64,000 bases of DNA, taken from Paenibacillus zeirhizosphaerae. Its GTDB lineage: Bacteria; Bacillota; Bacilli; Paenibacillales; Paenibacillaceae. Of the stretch, positions 48,129 to 57,055 are shown in pieces. Under the pieces are notes generated by a model. The model had not been told where the DNA came from and did not search any database. It worked only from the letters and a program-made list of their open reading frames with translations. The stretch covers positions 1 to 64,000 of the forward strand of contig NZ_JAPCKK010000004.1 in assembly GCF_030705605.1 (NCBI RefSeq), read 5' to 3'. The first letter of the stretch is position 1; each line of letters begins with the position of its first letter. A program made the position numbers and the translations under genes.

Positions 48129-49550
48129 ATGAAGCAGGATTTATATATTAACGGCCGTAGAGTGGAAACCAGAGAATACCGGACGCTTTGCTCGCCGTAC
48201 AGCGGGGAGGTTATAGCTGAAGTCGCGGAGGCCTCTGCCGAAGATGTTGATGCAGCCGTGCAGGCTGCAGTGGAAGCGAAGTCGGTCATGCGTTCGCTGC
48301 CGGCTCACCGCCGCGCCGCAATCCTGGAAAAGCTGGCCATGCTCCTGGAGGAACGAAAGGATGAGGCTGCACGCCTGATAGCGCTGGAAGCTGCCAAGCC
48401 TATGAAGACGGCCTTAGCCGAAATAGACCGGACTGTGCAGACCTACAAGTTCGCGGCGGAGGAAGCCAAGCGCATCCATGGCGAGACGGTTCCCATGGAT
48501 GCCGCACCGGGAGGGGAAGGCCGGTTGGCATACACAGTGAAGGAGCCTATCGGTGTGGTAGCGGCTATTACGCCGTTTAATTTTCCGATGAATCTGGTTG
48601 CCCACAAGGTTGGCCCGGCTATTGCAGCCGGTAATACCGTTGTACTCAAGCCTGCGGAGCAGACGCCATTGTCTGCTTATCTGCTGGCCGAGCTGCTTGA
48701 GGAGGCTGGACTGCCCGCCGGGGCCTTGAACGTTGTGAGCGGCGACGGAAGAGTGGCTGGTGACAGGCTGGTTACGGACTTGCGCGTCAACTTCGTCACT
48801 TTTACAGGCAGTCCTGCCGTAGGAACGGAGATTCGCGCCAAAGCGGGGCTGAAGCGTGTTACGCTTGAGCTAGGCTCCAACTCTGCCGTAATTATCGACA
48901 GCAGCACGGACATCGATGCTATTGTGTCCCGTTGTGTCAGCGGAGCGTTCACCAATCAGGGGCAGGTATGCATCTCCCTGCAAAGGATTTACGTGCTGGC
49001 AGACCGCTATGATGAATTCACGGACAAATTTGTTCAGACGGCGCAGAAGCTGCGCATGGGAGATCCGTTAGATCCGGATACGGATGTATCCGCCCTCATC
49101 TCTGCCAAGGATGTGCAGCGGGTGCAGGAATGGATCGGGGAAGCGGTTAACAACGGGGCTATCGTTGCACTTGGCGGTGAAGCCGCTGGCTCAATACTGA
49201 ACCCAACGGTGCTGCTGCAGGTCGATCCACAGGCAAGTGTGTCCTGTCGTGAAGTATTCGCGCCGCTTGTGGTGATAGAACGCGTGTCTTCCGTAGATGA
49301 GGCTGTGGGCAAAGTTAATGATTCCATCTACGGCCTTCAGGCGGGAATTTATACAAAGGATATTGCTACAGCTCTTAACGCGGCAGACAGACTGCATGTC
49401 GGCGGAGTGATGATCAACGATATTCCGACCTTCCGTGTCGATCATATGCCGTACGGCGGCGTCAAGCAAAGCGGCATCGGCCGCGAGGGTGTCAAGTATG
49501 CAGTTGAAGAAATGCTGGAAGTGAAGCTGATTGTGATCAATCGTCAGTAA
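48129..49550 (+). CDS. Aldehyde dehydrogenase
   Basis: 473 residues of the NAD(P)-dependent aldehyde dehydrogenase superfamily: PFNFPMNLVAHKVGPAIAAGN, KPAEQTPLSA, catalytic Glu in TLELGSNS (near 250) and Cys in NQGQVCISLQR (near 284), and EVFAPLVVI. It resembles lactaldehyde/succinate-semialdehyde or glyceraldehyde-3-phosphate (non-phosphorylating) types; the substrate is uncertain. GGGAGAGGAGAACATTCT precedes ATG 48129; the frame extends 23 codons further without a good site. Confidence 0.93.
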   Translation: MKQDLYINGRRVETREYRTLCSPYSGEVIAEVAEASAEDVDAAVQAAVEAKSVMRSLPAHRRAAILEKLAMLLEERKDEAARLIALEAAKPMKTALAEIDRTVQTYKFAAEEAKRIHGETVPMDAAPGGEGRLAYTVKEPIGVVAAITPFNFPMNLVAHKVGPAIAAGNTVVLKPAEQTPLSAYLLAELLEEAGLPAGALNVVSGDGRVAGDRLVTDLRVNFVTFTGSPAVGTEIRAKAGLKRVTLELGSNSAVIIDSSTDIDAIVSRCVSGAFTNQGQVCISLQRIYVLADRYDEFTDKFVQTAQKLRMGDPLDPDTDVSALISAKDVQRVQEWIGEAVNNGAIVALGGEAAGSILNPTVLLQVDPQASVSCREVFAPLVVIERVSSVDEAVGKVNDSIYGLQAGIYTKDIATALNAADRLHVGGVMINDIPTFRVDHMPYGGVKQSGIGREGVKYAVEEMLEVKLIVINRQ

Positions 49551-49625
49551 AAATGCAAGCATATAGTCAAGTAATTGCAGGTGCTTTGGGCTGTGCTGTT
49601 ATGTGGGATTAGTTAATAAACAGAA

Positions 49626-49670
49626 AAGTGGCTGCCCGAAAGCACTTCATGCTTTGATGGACAGCCACTT
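49626..49670. terminator. Bidirectional terminator
   Basis: AAGTGGCTG/CAGCCACTT with an inner AAAGC/GCTTT stem, between the convergent dehydrogenase and GAF genes. T tracts are weak. Confidence 0.65.
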
Positions 49671-49732
49671 CGTTGTCAGCGGAGATGAAAAATTGTATAA
49701 TCGCAAAAATTATGGTAGACGTTTTTCTTACT

Positions 49733-50221
49733 TCAGCCGATCTGAAGCTGCGCTGTGAGAATCTCTGCAAACTGCTCCAGAAAGGCCTGATCCTCGCTAT
49801 CGAATCTGCCTTTGAGCGGGCTGTCGATATCCATAACGCCGATCAGTTCTCCACCCTGGATGAGCGGAATGACGATTTCACTGTTGGAGGCGGCGTCACA
49901 GGCAATATGACCAGGGAACTTATGCACGTCCTCCACAACAATCGTCCGGCGTTCAGCAGCCGCTGTGCCGCATACACCACGCCCCAATGGAATTCGGATG
50001 CAGGCAGGAAGGCCCTGGAAAGGTCCGAGGACCAGCTCTTTGCCGTCAAACAGATAAAACCCTGTCCAGTTGACATCCTGCAGAAAGTGCGAGAGCAGCG
50101 AGGATGCATTAGCCAGGTTGGCTATATTGTTCGTTTCGTCATGGATCAGTCCTTTGAGCTGACTCAATACCGAGGCGTATTGCTCAGCACGTGTCCCTTC
50201 GTAGGGCATTGCTTGAAACAT
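49733..50221 (-). CDS. Free methionine-(R)-sulfoxide reductase (GAF-type)
   Basis: 162 residues, single GAF domain of the fRMsr/YebR family: WTGFYLFDGKELVLGPFQGLPACIRIPLGRGVCGTA and HIACDAASNSEIVIPL provide the three conserved cysteines, and GVMDIDSP follows. It reduces free methionine-R-sulfoxide with thioredoxin. ATG 50221 follows AGGAGTGAGATAATC; the frame extends 20 codons upstream. Confidence 0.92.
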   Translation of the reverse strand: MFQAMPYEGTRAEQYASVLSQLKGLIHDETNNIANLANASSLLSHFLQDVNWTGFYLFDGKELVLGPFQGLPACIRIPLGRGVCGTAAAERRTIVVEDVHKFPGHIACDAASNSEIVIPLIQGGELIGVMDIDSPLKGRFDSEDQAFLEQFAEILTAQLQIG

Positions 50222-50451
50222 GATTATCTCACTCCTGTCTTTCCATAGCTGGACATTCATAACATGCTGGTTGGGGAACATATGCTCTGTCTACCAGCGG
50301 TTAATTAGTTTAAGATATAATGTTTTGCCCGCTCTCGTCAAGAGGAAAGGTCTAAGAAATATACCATGGGAGACGTGCTTTGTTTCTGCTCCGTGCCGGA
50401 AGGGTAAGTAACTGTAAATAACGGGCCTAAAGCCGGAGAGGAGAACTAACC

Positions 50452-50757
50452 ATGCATGCAGAGGTACAAAATCTCTTTTTACGCATCCATATGCTGTATT
50501 TTGCACAACAACAGGATTTGACTGTGAGAGATATCCAGCCTGTTCTGGAGGAACGGGGATACCGAGTGGGTGAGCGTGAGGTTAAGCAGGAGCTTGAGCA
50601 TCTGACACAGGAAAACTTCCTGACTGCCCATGACGACCAATTCAGCATTACAGGTACGGGAATCGAGGAATTAAAGGAGATCCGAAATGTATTGGGCTTG
50701 CTGTGCAGTGAAGTGGTGGAGGGAGCGGGGAAACCATTGTCGGGCATATCTTCGTAG
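50452..50757 (+). CDS. Small winged-helix-like protein, unknown
   Basis: 101 residues: RIHMLYFAQQQDLTVRDIQPVLEERGYRVGEREVKQELEHLTQENFLTAHDDQFSITGTGIEELKEIR resembles a winged helix-turn-helix (PadR-like spacing of helices and a wing), but I cannot place it in a family. GGAGAGGAGAACTAACC precedes ATG 50452. It may be a small regulator; no divergent target is seen. Confidence 0.65.
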   Translation: MHAEVQNLFLRIHMLYFAQQQDLTVRDIQPVLEERGYRVGEREVKQELEHLTQENFLTAHDDQFSITGTGIEELKEIRNVLGLLCSEVVEGAGKPLSGISS

Positions 50758-50780
50758 GAGGACAGGACAAGTTCCGTTTT

Positions 50781-50870
50781 ATAAAAGCACATATAAAAGC
50801 ACATATAAAAGCACATTCTTAAAGCCGGGGAAGGTATGCGTATACCGCTCCGTATCTGAGGATGTGCTTT
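50781..50870 (+). repeat. Triplicated terminator arm
   Basis: Three tandem copies of ATAAAAGCACAT (50781-50792, 50793-50804, 50805-50816) face a single complement ATGTGCTTT at 50862-50870, so any copy can form the stem. CTATTTTCCCC follows. It looks like the ascending arm of a terminator for the 50452 gene that expanded by slippage. Confidence 0.65.
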
Positions 50871-50921
50871 CTATTTTCCCCGGAGTACCGAGTTGTATTT
50901 CCATACGGCCTATGCTTCAAT

Positions 50922-50951
50922 GTTAGAAAGTACAAGGTTAGAAAGTACAAG
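50922..50951. repeat. 15-bp tandem duplication
   Basis: GTTAGAAAGTACAAG occurs twice in a row, 26 bases before the GNAT start, in non-coding DNA. Confidence 0.8.
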
Positions 50952-50976
50952 CGGTGTACCGGAAGTGGGAGGAAAG

Positions 50977-51570
50977 ATGGCCATGTATGAATGCAAGGGG
51001 AACATTCCTATATTGCAGGGCAGCCGAGTCCGGCTGCGCAAAATGGAGGCGAAGGATGCGCGACAGGTATTCACGTTCTGGTCGGACTGTGAAGTCACGC
51101 GTTATATGAATATAGAATCTATGTCCGCACCGGAGGATGCGGAAGATATGATTCTGCTGCTGAACCGGCTGTCCCGTTCAGAGGACGCGATCCGTTGGGG
51201 TATCGAGCTGAAGGAGAACGGTGAATTGATCGGAAGCTGCGGGTTTAATCACTGGCAATTGGATGGAGCCTTTAAGGGGGAAATCGGATATGAGCTGTCC
51301 CGACTGCACTGGAGAAAGGGGTATATGTCCGAAGTGCTGGGACTGCTGCATGCCTTCGGATTCGAGACGATGAGGCTGAATCGGATAGAAGCGATGGTTG
51401 ATCCGCGCAACGAGCCGTCACAGCGTCTGCTGGAAGCCTTCGGCTGGACCCGGGAAGGACTGCTTCGACAGGTTCAGTACACGTCAACAGGCTACAAAGA
51501 TATGCTCATCTATTCGCTGCTGTACGAAGAATGGTTAAGGAAGGAGAAGGGTGCTTATGCGAATTCCTGA
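50977..51570 (+). CDS. RimJ/RimL-type GNAT acetyltransferase
   Basis: About 197 residues: GSRVRLRKMEAKDARQVFTFWSD, WGIELKENGELIGSCGFNHW, EIGYELSRLHWRKGYMSEVL (CoA loop), RIEAMVDPRNEPSQRLLEAFGW. This is the ribosomal-protein-alanine acetyltransferase-like group, which includes many small-molecule or resistance acetyltransferases. ATG 50977 (or 50983) follows GGGAGG. Its stop overlaps the EcfT gene start region by 14 bases, implying cotranscription, though a functional link is unclear. Confidence 0.88.
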   Translation: MAMYECKGNIPILQGSRVRLRKMEAKDARQVFTFWSDCEVTRYMNIESMSAPEDAEDMILLLNRLSRSEDAIRWGIELKENGELIGSCGFNHWQLDGAFKGEIGYELSRLHWRKGYMSEVLGLLHAFGFETMRLNRIEAMVDPRNEPSQRLLEAFGWTREGLLRQVQYTSTGYKDMLIYSLLYEEWLRKEKGAYANS

Positions 51571-52318
51571 CCATACTAGCGGGGCCTATCCTCTTCATGC
51601 CGTCGGTCCGCTCAGCAAGCTTGTCATGCTCATCAGTGTCAGTCTGCTCGGCATGGTATGGAATACGGTGCTGCTGCAGGCTGTGCTGCTCATGGTGCTG
51701 ATTCTGGCGGCCAGGCTGCTGGCCGGAGTCTCCCTTCCACGGCAGTTCAAGGCCATGTCCTTTCTCGTATGGATGGGCCTTCCTTATTTCGTCCTGACCC
51801 TGCTGGCTGTCCGCACAGGCAGTGTGTGGCGGGAGTGGGGGCCACTAGTGATCACATATGAAGGCTGGAATACGGCAGGGGCTCTGACCTTGCGCATGTT
51901 CGTTCTATTTCTAGCCTCGTTCATCTATATTGCGACCACGAATCCGCGCGATTTCGTACAGGCGGTTCACCAGAGGCTGAGAGTGCCGTATCGGTTCGCT
52001 TTCGGCCTTTCCATCGCGCTGACATTTCTCCCGCTGCTGGAGGAGGAAGGTAAGGTCATCGCTGCGGCGCGGCGTGTACGTGGAAGCAAGCCACCGCGCG
52101 GTCTGGGCGGCAAAGCACGCTGGTGGGGGGGCTACGCCCAGGCGGTGCTGGTGAACGCGATCCGGCGTGTGCAGCAGACAGCATCGGCTATGGAGGGCCG
52201 CGGGTTCGGTGCCTACACCGACAGAACGTATCTGAGACCAGTCAAGGCTTCTCCAGCCGGATTAGGGTGGGCATCGGCGCTGGCGGCCACAGCGCTGATG
52301 CTGGCATGGGCGGTTTGA
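51557..52318 (+). CDS. ECF transporter transmembrane protein EcfT (YkoC-like)
   Basis: About 253 residues with five or six membrane spans. The cytoplasmic coupling helices contain TNPRDFVQAVHQRLRVPYRFAFGLSIALTFLP, EGKVIAAARRVRGSK and QQTASAMEGRGFGAYTDR, typical of EcfT/CbiQ (ARG-type motifs). It links the S component to the ATPase. ATG 51557 follows AAGGAGAAGG; a GTG at 51551 is an alternative. The S component and ATPase follow 157 bases later with their own promoter signal. Confidence 0.9.
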   Translation: MRIPDHTSGAYPLHAVGPLSKLVMLISVSLLGMVWNTVLLQAVLLMVLILAARLLAGVSLPRQFKAMSFLVWMGLPYFVLTLLAVRTGSVWREWGPLVITYEGWNTAGALTLRMFVLFLASFIYIATTNPRDFVQAVHQRLRVPYRFAFGLSIALTFLPLLEEEGKVIAAARRVRGSKPPRGLGGKARWWGGYAQAVLVNAIRRVQQTASAMEGRGFGAYTDRTYLRPVKASPAGLGWASALAATALMLAWAV

Positions 52319-52373
52319 GCCTGGAGCCGGTCAAGCTCTGTCTCGTGAGCATGAGGGGATTTGTGCGACTTCA

Positions 52374-52407
52374 TTGTCAACCTAGTTCATTCTAAAATGG
52401 TTGACAA
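52374..52407 (+). promoter_or_regulatory. Inverted repeat over the -35 of the S-component gene
   Basis: TTGTCAACC (52374-52382) and GGTTGACAA (52399-52407) are perfect complements. The right arm contains TTGACA, followed by CATACCCTATGA about 17 bases on. It is a promoter with a possible operator. No TPP riboswitch core (CUGAGA/ACCUGA) is seen. Confidence 0.5.
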
Positions 52408-52475
52408 TAAAACAGGCTTGTCATACCCTATGAAAGAGAATTTTTAGAAAATAGGGAGATAAGGAGCGGCATTTT

Positions 52476-53060
52476 ATGAAAAAAATTCGTTTTTCAGCAT
52501 TTACTACGTTTGACATTGTTCTGATGGCGATGCTCGCCACAGCAAATGGGGCGATGACCTTTTATCTGTCTGTTGTGAACAAGACGCTGAATAGCCTTGG
52601 CGGCCCGGTGGCTACCTCCTCCATTGTCGGGCTGTATATGATCTACGGTCTGCTGGCTTATTACATCATTCGCAAGCCTGGCACGGCTGTGATCACTTAT
52701 GCGTTCGGGGCGCTTGTCCAATCGTTCATGGGAACAGCTTACGGCTTCATGTCGGCGATTGCGGCGGCGCTCTGCTACATGATTGCAGCCGAGCTGGTCT
52801 TTGCCCTGATGCGCCACAAGGTGTGGAATACGGGGGCGCTCATGCTTGTCGGCGGCGCGATGGTTCCGATTTGGTTTATCGTAGCGGCCTATATGTTCGG
52901 TTATACGAGCTGGGGCTGGCAGGTGCTTGCGATTGCGTTTGTGGTGCGTTTAGTCAGCGGGGTGCTGCTGTGCGGATTGCTAACCAAATGGCTTGGTGAC
53001 GCGCTCGGCCGCACAGGTCTGCTGCGTCGTTATGCCTGGAGCCGTGACCAGCGTGCCTGA
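52476..53060 (+). CDS. ECF transporter substrate-binding S component (YkoE-like)
   Basis: 194 residues with six membrane spans. The N-terminus MKKIRFSAFTTFDIVLMAML and the order of spans resemble YkoE, the S component for thiamine precursors (hydroxymethylpyrimidine). Neighbouring EcfT and a double-ATPase reproduce the ykoCDE gene set. The vitamin specificity is inferred from the set, and no thiamine riboswitch supports it. ATAAGGAGCGGCATTTT precedes ATG 52476. The ATPase start overlaps its stop. Confidence 0.82.
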   Translation: MKKIRFSAFTTFDIVLMAMLATANGAMTFYLSVVNKTLNSLGGPVATSSIVGLYMIYGLLAYYIIRKPGTAVITYAFGALVQSFMGTAYGFMSAIAAALCYMIAAELVFALMRHKVWNTGALMLVGGAMVPIWFIVAAYMFGYTSWGWQVLAIAFVVRLVSGVLLCGLLTKWLGDALGRTGLLRRYAWSRDQRA

Positions 53061-54558
53061 ATTGAAGGAGAATAACGGGGGACCTGCCGACGGTACCGGC
53101 ATGTCCCCCGTTATTGTGATGAATCAATTGAGTTACCATTATGACGGAGAGCAGTTGGCTGCCCTTAGTGAATTGACGCTGTCGATTAGGGGCGGTGAGC
53201 ATACAGCTATTATCGGGGCCAGTGGTAGCGGGAAGTCGACCCTTTGCCAGCTCCTTAACGGCACACTGTCCCGGGCAGGTCTGGGGGAACGGATGGGGAG
53301 GCTGACCGTATTTGGGCAAGATCCAGCTGAGGCTGAGATTGCCGTGGTCTCTTCGGCTGCAGGCGTGGTCCTGCAGGACCCGGATGCGCAACTGATCCGT
53401 GAAACGGTAGAGGATGAGGTGGCCTTTGGGCCGGAGAACCTGTGCGTGTCTCCGGACGAGATCGAGCGTCGCCTGGTAGGGGCGCTGGAGACGGTCGGAC
53501 TGGCCGCTGAGCGCCAGTCCCGGGTGCGCCGCCTTTCAGGCGGACAGCGCCAGCGCACAGGCATCGCGGCGGTGCTCGCGCTGCAGCCGCGGCTCGTCGT
53601 ATTTGACGACGCCGCGGCGAACCTGGACCCGCCGGCCCGGCACGATTTCGTGCGCCTCTGCCGGCGGCTCCGGGACGAGGGCCGGACGGTCGTCACCGCG
53701 TCCGGCCGCATGGACGAGACCGCGCGGGCTGCCGAGCGCGTCATCGTCCTGGCTGGCGGGGCCGTGCTGCTTGACGGCCCGCCGGGGGAGCTGCTGCGCT
53801 CCCATGGCGCGCAGCTTGCCGCCCTTGGGCTGCTGCCCTCACCACATGAGGGCAGGCCTGCTGACGAGGTCCTTGCGCAGCGGACCTCGGGCGCTCCCCT
53901 GCTGGAGGTGAAGGAATTGTCCTTCACCTATCCGGGGAGCCGCCGGCCAGTGCTGGCCGGCACAAGCTTTGCGCTGGCGGCGGGCGAAACCGTCGTGCTG
54001 CTGGGCGAGAACGGTACAGGTAAGACGACGCTTGGCAAGCTGCTGATGGGCCTGCTGCCCGTGCCACGCGGTCGCTTGTTCTGGAGGGGAGCCGATATGG
54101 CGAAGCTCCCTGTGTGGAAGCTGGCCGCAGAGATCGGCTATGTATTCCAGCAGCCGGAGTACCAATTCGCCGCTGCGACTGTGTGGGAGGAATGTCTCTA
54201 CAGTGTCCGTGCGTTTTTGGGCCTGCGCAGGCATGAGAGCGTTCCTGCGCGGTATGAGCGGCGGGCGTCTGAACTGCTGGGCAGGATCGGCCTGCAGGAC
54301 AAGCTGCAGGCCTCACCTTACCTGCTAAGCGGCGGAGAGAAAAGACTGCTCAGCACAGCCGCTCAATTTGTTCTCCCGAGAACGCTGTATATCCTGGATG
54401 AACCAACGGCCGGAACCGATTATAAGGGAACTGCGGCGTTCATGAGACTGTGCAGGGAACAATCGGAGGCAGGGGCAGCCCTCCTCGTTATTACACATGA
54501 TTCCGAGCTGGCGAATGCGCTTCCCGACCGTACGCTGCGGTTGACAAAGCTTCAGTAA
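53053..54558 (+). CDS. Double-domain ECF transporter ATPase (YkoD-like)
   Basis: About 501 residues, two ABC ATPase domains. Domain 1: Walker A GASGSGKST, signature LSGGQRQR, but Walker B is VVFDDAAANLD (Asp in place of the catalytic Glu). Domain 2: GENGTGKTT, LSGGEKRLL and LYILDEPTAGTD, canonical. One degenerate site is common in fused ATPases. It energises the EcfT and S-component complex. GTG 53053 overlaps the S-component stop; ATG 53101 is an alternative. The middle (53600-53900) is unusually GC-rich compared with neighbours. Confidence 0.92.
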   Translation: MPELKENNGGPADGTGMSPVIVMNQLSYHYDGEQLAALSELTLSIRGGEHTAIIGASGSGKSTLCQLLNGTLSRAGLGERMGRLTVFGQDPAEAEIAVVSSAAGVVLQDPDAQLIRETVEDEVAFGPENLCVSPDEIERRLVGALETVGLAAERQSRVRRLSGGQRQRTGIAAVLALQPRLVVFDDAAANLDPPARHDFVRLCRRLRDEGRTVVTASGRMDETARAAERVIVLAGGAVLLDGPPGELLRSHGAQLAALGLLPSPHEGRPADEVLAQRTSGAPLLEVKELSFTYPGSRRPVLAGTSFALAAGETVVLLGENGTGKTTLGKLLMGLLPVPRGRLFWRGADMAKLPVWKLAAEIGYVFQQPEYQFAAATVWEECLYSVRAFLGLRRHESVPARYERRASELLGRIGLQDKLQASPYLLSGGEKRLLSTAAQFVLPRTLYILDEPTAGTDYKGTAAFMRLCREQSEAGAALLVITHDSELANALPDRTLRLTKLQ

Positions 54559-54603
54559 ACCTCCAAAATATAACATGAATTTTACAAGGCGGCCGGAGAG
54601 GAT

Positions 54604-56136
54604 TTGAAGCATATCGTGGATACACAACCATCTATGAAGCGCGGTTTAGTTCTGGTCGGTGTGATGCTGGCCACCTTTTTGGCAGCCATTGAGGGCACGG
54701 TCATCGGGCCCGCCGGTCCGACGATTGTCAGTGAGCTGGGAAGCGTGACGCTGCTAAGCTGGATATTTACTTCGTATTTGCTGACGATGGCGGTGACAAC
54801 GCCGATCTTCGGCAAGCTTACCGATTTATTCGGCCGTAAGCCCATTTTTCTGATCGGCTGTTCTCTTTTTGTCATCGGCTCGCTGCTGTGCGGATTGGCC
54901 GGGAATATGAATCAACTGATTCTATACAGGGCAATTCAGGGGATAGGGGCAGGCGCAGTCATACCGGTCACCTTTACGATTATCGGGGATATGTATACGA
55001 TTGAGGAGCGCGGCAAGGTGCAGGGTATGATTAGCTCTGTATGGGGGATATCCTCCTTGCTGGGACCTCTGCTGGGAGGGTACGTTTCCTCTTATTTCGG
55101 CTGGGAGTGGATATTTGGTTTCAATGTGCCCTTTGGGATATTGGCTATGTTCTTTATTGCGCGTTATCTTCACGAGCGGGTGGAGAAACGGACCGCCAGA
55201 ATTGATATTCCGGGGGCCGTTACCTTTACCATAGGAATGGCTGCTCTCCTGCTTGTGTTGACCTTGGGCGGGCAGTATATGAGCTGGTCCTCGCCAGGTC
55301 TTCTTGGACTTGCTGCGATTGCGGCCGTGTTCCTGATTCTGTTCCTGATTATCGAACAACGGGTGCAGGAGCCGATGGTTCCGCTTAAGCTGTTCGGCAT
55401 CCGCGATATCGCGGTGTCCTGCATAGCAGCCCTGCTGGTTAGCTCGCTGCTGATCGGCCTGACGAGTTATCTGCCGCTCTGGATTCAGGGGGTTCGTGGC
55501 GGGGATGCGGCTTCTTCAGGGCTTGCGCTCTCTCCCATGGCGGTAGGCTGGCTGCTTGGTTCAGTCTGGGCAGGCAGAATGATTATACGACTCGGTTCAC
55601 GTTTTACTTCTGTGCTCGGTCTAAGCTTTATCACGGCTGCTGCGGTTATAATGCTGTTGATCAGTGTATCCTCCCCTGTATGGTATTTGCTTGTCGGAAC
55701 CTTTATGTATGGTCTGGGCTTCGGCTTCTCCATGACCGTGTTTACGATCATTGCGCAGTCTTCGGTCGGTTTCCGGCAGCGCGGTGCATCCACTGCGCTC
55801 AACACATTTTTGCGAACACTGGGCCAGACCATCGGGGTCGCGGCGTTCGGGTCCTGGCTGAATTACCGGATTACGGAGCAGACAGCGGCCAGCCGTTTGC
55901 TGGAACAGGGAGTGACACAGGAGGAAATTAACGGCCTGCTGGCCGCGCATTCTGGACAGCAGATGAGCGTGGACACAGCCCGGTTGTTGAGACAGGTGCT
56001 GGAAGGCGGTCTGCATTCACTGTTTGTGATCATGGCGGTTATTGCTGTGCTCAGCTGGATCGTGGTGTGGGGGCTGCGCAACCGGCCGCCTGCACCTGAG
56101 GAAAGCGGCACAGATCCCGGCAGACAGGGCGGATAA
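54604..56136 (+). CDS. MFS multidrug efflux pump, DHA2 family
   Basis: 510 residues with 14 membrane spans: LLSWIFTSYLLTMAVTTPIFGKLTDLFGRKP (motif A), RAIQGIGAGAVIPVTF and SSLLGPLLGGYVSSYFGWEWIFGFNVPFG (motif C). It resembles Mdr/Bmr3/EmrB-type exporters. The start is TTG 54604 with GGAGAGGA upstream. The convergent MarR gene at 56293 could control it, as such pairs often do. It is unrelated in composition to the pump at 34.2 kb. Confidence 0.92.
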   Translation: MKHIVDTQPSMKRGLVLVGVMLATFLAAIEGTVIGPAGPTIVSELGSVTLLSWIFTSYLLTMAVTTPIFGKLTDLFGRKPIFLIGCSLFVIGSLLCGLAGNMNQLILYRAIQGIGAGAVIPVTFTIIGDMYTIEERGKVQGMISSVWGISSLLGPLLGGYVSSYFGWEWIFGFNVPFGILAMFFIARYLHERVEKRTARIDIPGAVTFTIGMAALLLVLTLGGQYMSWSSPGLLGLAAIAAVFLILFLIIEQRVQEPMVPLKLFGIRDIAVSCIAALLVSSLLIGLTSYLPLWIQGVRGGDAASSGLALSPMAVGWLLGSVWAGRMIIRLGSRFTSVLGLSFITAAAVIMLLISVSSPVWYLLVGTFMYGLGFGFSMTVFTIIAQSSVGFRQRGASTALNTFLRTLGQTIGVAAFGSWLNYRITEQTAASRLLEQGVTQEEINGLLAAHSGQQMSVDTARLLRQVLEGGLHSLFVIMAVIAVLSWIVVWGLRNRPPAPEESGTDPGRQGG

Positions 56137-56178
56137 GCCTGACCTAGCCTATGAGATGAAAGAAACATAAATTTATGC

Positions 56179-56223
56179 CGAAGAGGCCATTTCCGAGCTG
56201 AGTCGCCGGAAATGGTCTCTTCG
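56179..56223. terminator. Long hairpin between convergent MFS and MarR genes
   Basis: CGAAGAGGCCATTTCCG/CGGAAATGGTCTCTTCG, a 17-bp stem with one G-U pair. T tracts are lacking, but its place between convergent genes supports termination. Confidence 0.7.
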
Positions 56224-56292
56224 ACGTGAATTTGAAATTTGCTAATAGCGTACAATTTCGGGTCCCTCCGTTTCACAGGGTGCAAAATCACT

Positions 56293-56760
56293 TTATTTAT
56301 GCGTAGAGGATGATAGGCTTTCGGCGCTTCGACCCAGCTTTTTTAGCAGGTTAATCAACTGCTCCATTTCTTCCTGACTCATACCGCTGTAAGCTCTATC
56401 GATCTGCCGTGCGTAATCAGGGTAGATATTATCCATGATTTTGCGGCCCTCCTCCGTCAGCTCCGCGTGGATGATGCGCCGGTCCTGCGGGCAGGGATGA
56501 CGGAACAGATAGCCCTTGTCCTCCAGCTTGTCGATGACGTAGGTGACATTTCCGCTCTGGAGCAGCAGTTTGGCACCGATTTGCTGAATCGGCTGGGCTC
56601 CTTTGTGATACAGCACCTCCATGACGGCAAAGGCCGTAGGATTGAAGCCGGCAGCCTTGATGCCTGCGACAGCATGCTCGCTTATACTCTTGAACGATTT
56701 GGCGAACACGCTGTGAAGATGCATCGATTTTTGGGTAAGAAGGGTTGTCGTATCAGGCAT
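56293..56760 (-). CDS. MarR-family transcriptional regulator
   Basis: 155 residues: AAGFNPTAFAVMEVLYHKGAQPIQQIGAKLLLQSGNVTYVIDKLEDKGYLFRHPCPQDRRIIHAELTEEG, a full MarR winged helix with the DRR wing. ATG 56760 is preferred since GGCGG touches ATG 56766. Convergent with the DHA2 pump. The 56761-57055 gap contains an imperfect CCCAT/ATGGG repeat near 56804-56820, a possible operator, and no gene. Confidence 0.9.
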   Translation of the reverse strand: MPDTTTLLTQKSMHLHSVFAKSFKSISEHAVAGIKAAGFNPTAFAVMEVLYHKGAQPIQQIGAKLLLQSGNVTYVIDKLEDKGYLFRHPCPQDRRIIHAELTEEGRKIMDNIYPDYARQIDRAYSGMSQEEMEQLINLLKKLGRSAESLSSSTHK

Positions 56761-57055
56761 ATTCATTCCGCCTTTATATTTTTATAATTTGGGGTTGAAC
56801 GCCCATGCTACTAAATGGGTAGCCGTGTCCATGACATTAGTTTACAGGAGCTGAGACTTTTGCTATATGACGTTTGTCACACTAATTGCATTTTTAATTA
56901 TTAAATTTTTAGGAAAATGCAAAAGTGATTTCGCGAATGCCTGCGTTAGATATGCCTGATGTCCTAAAAGTAAGCATCTTAAAAGCGGGAACTATTGGGT
57001 ATATTACTATATAAGCAACTCATTCAGCATACTTAACCAAGGAGGTACATATATC

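Noticed and set aside
50775-50820. A CRISPR-like short repeat array
   Set aside because: The three 12-bp copies are contiguous without spacers and match a terminator arm.
52319-52475. A TPP riboswitch ahead of the YkoE-like gene
   Set aside because: The conserved CUGAGA and ACCUGAUCUGG blocks are absent; only an inverted repeat at a promoter is seen.
52993-53052. An upstream extension of the double ATPase
   Set aside because: It lies inside the S-component gene in another frame, and family similarity begins after 53101.
53139-53927. A 262-codon minus-strand frame antisense to the ATPase
   Set aside because: Ser/Arg-rich shadow in a very GC-rich part of the ATPase gene.
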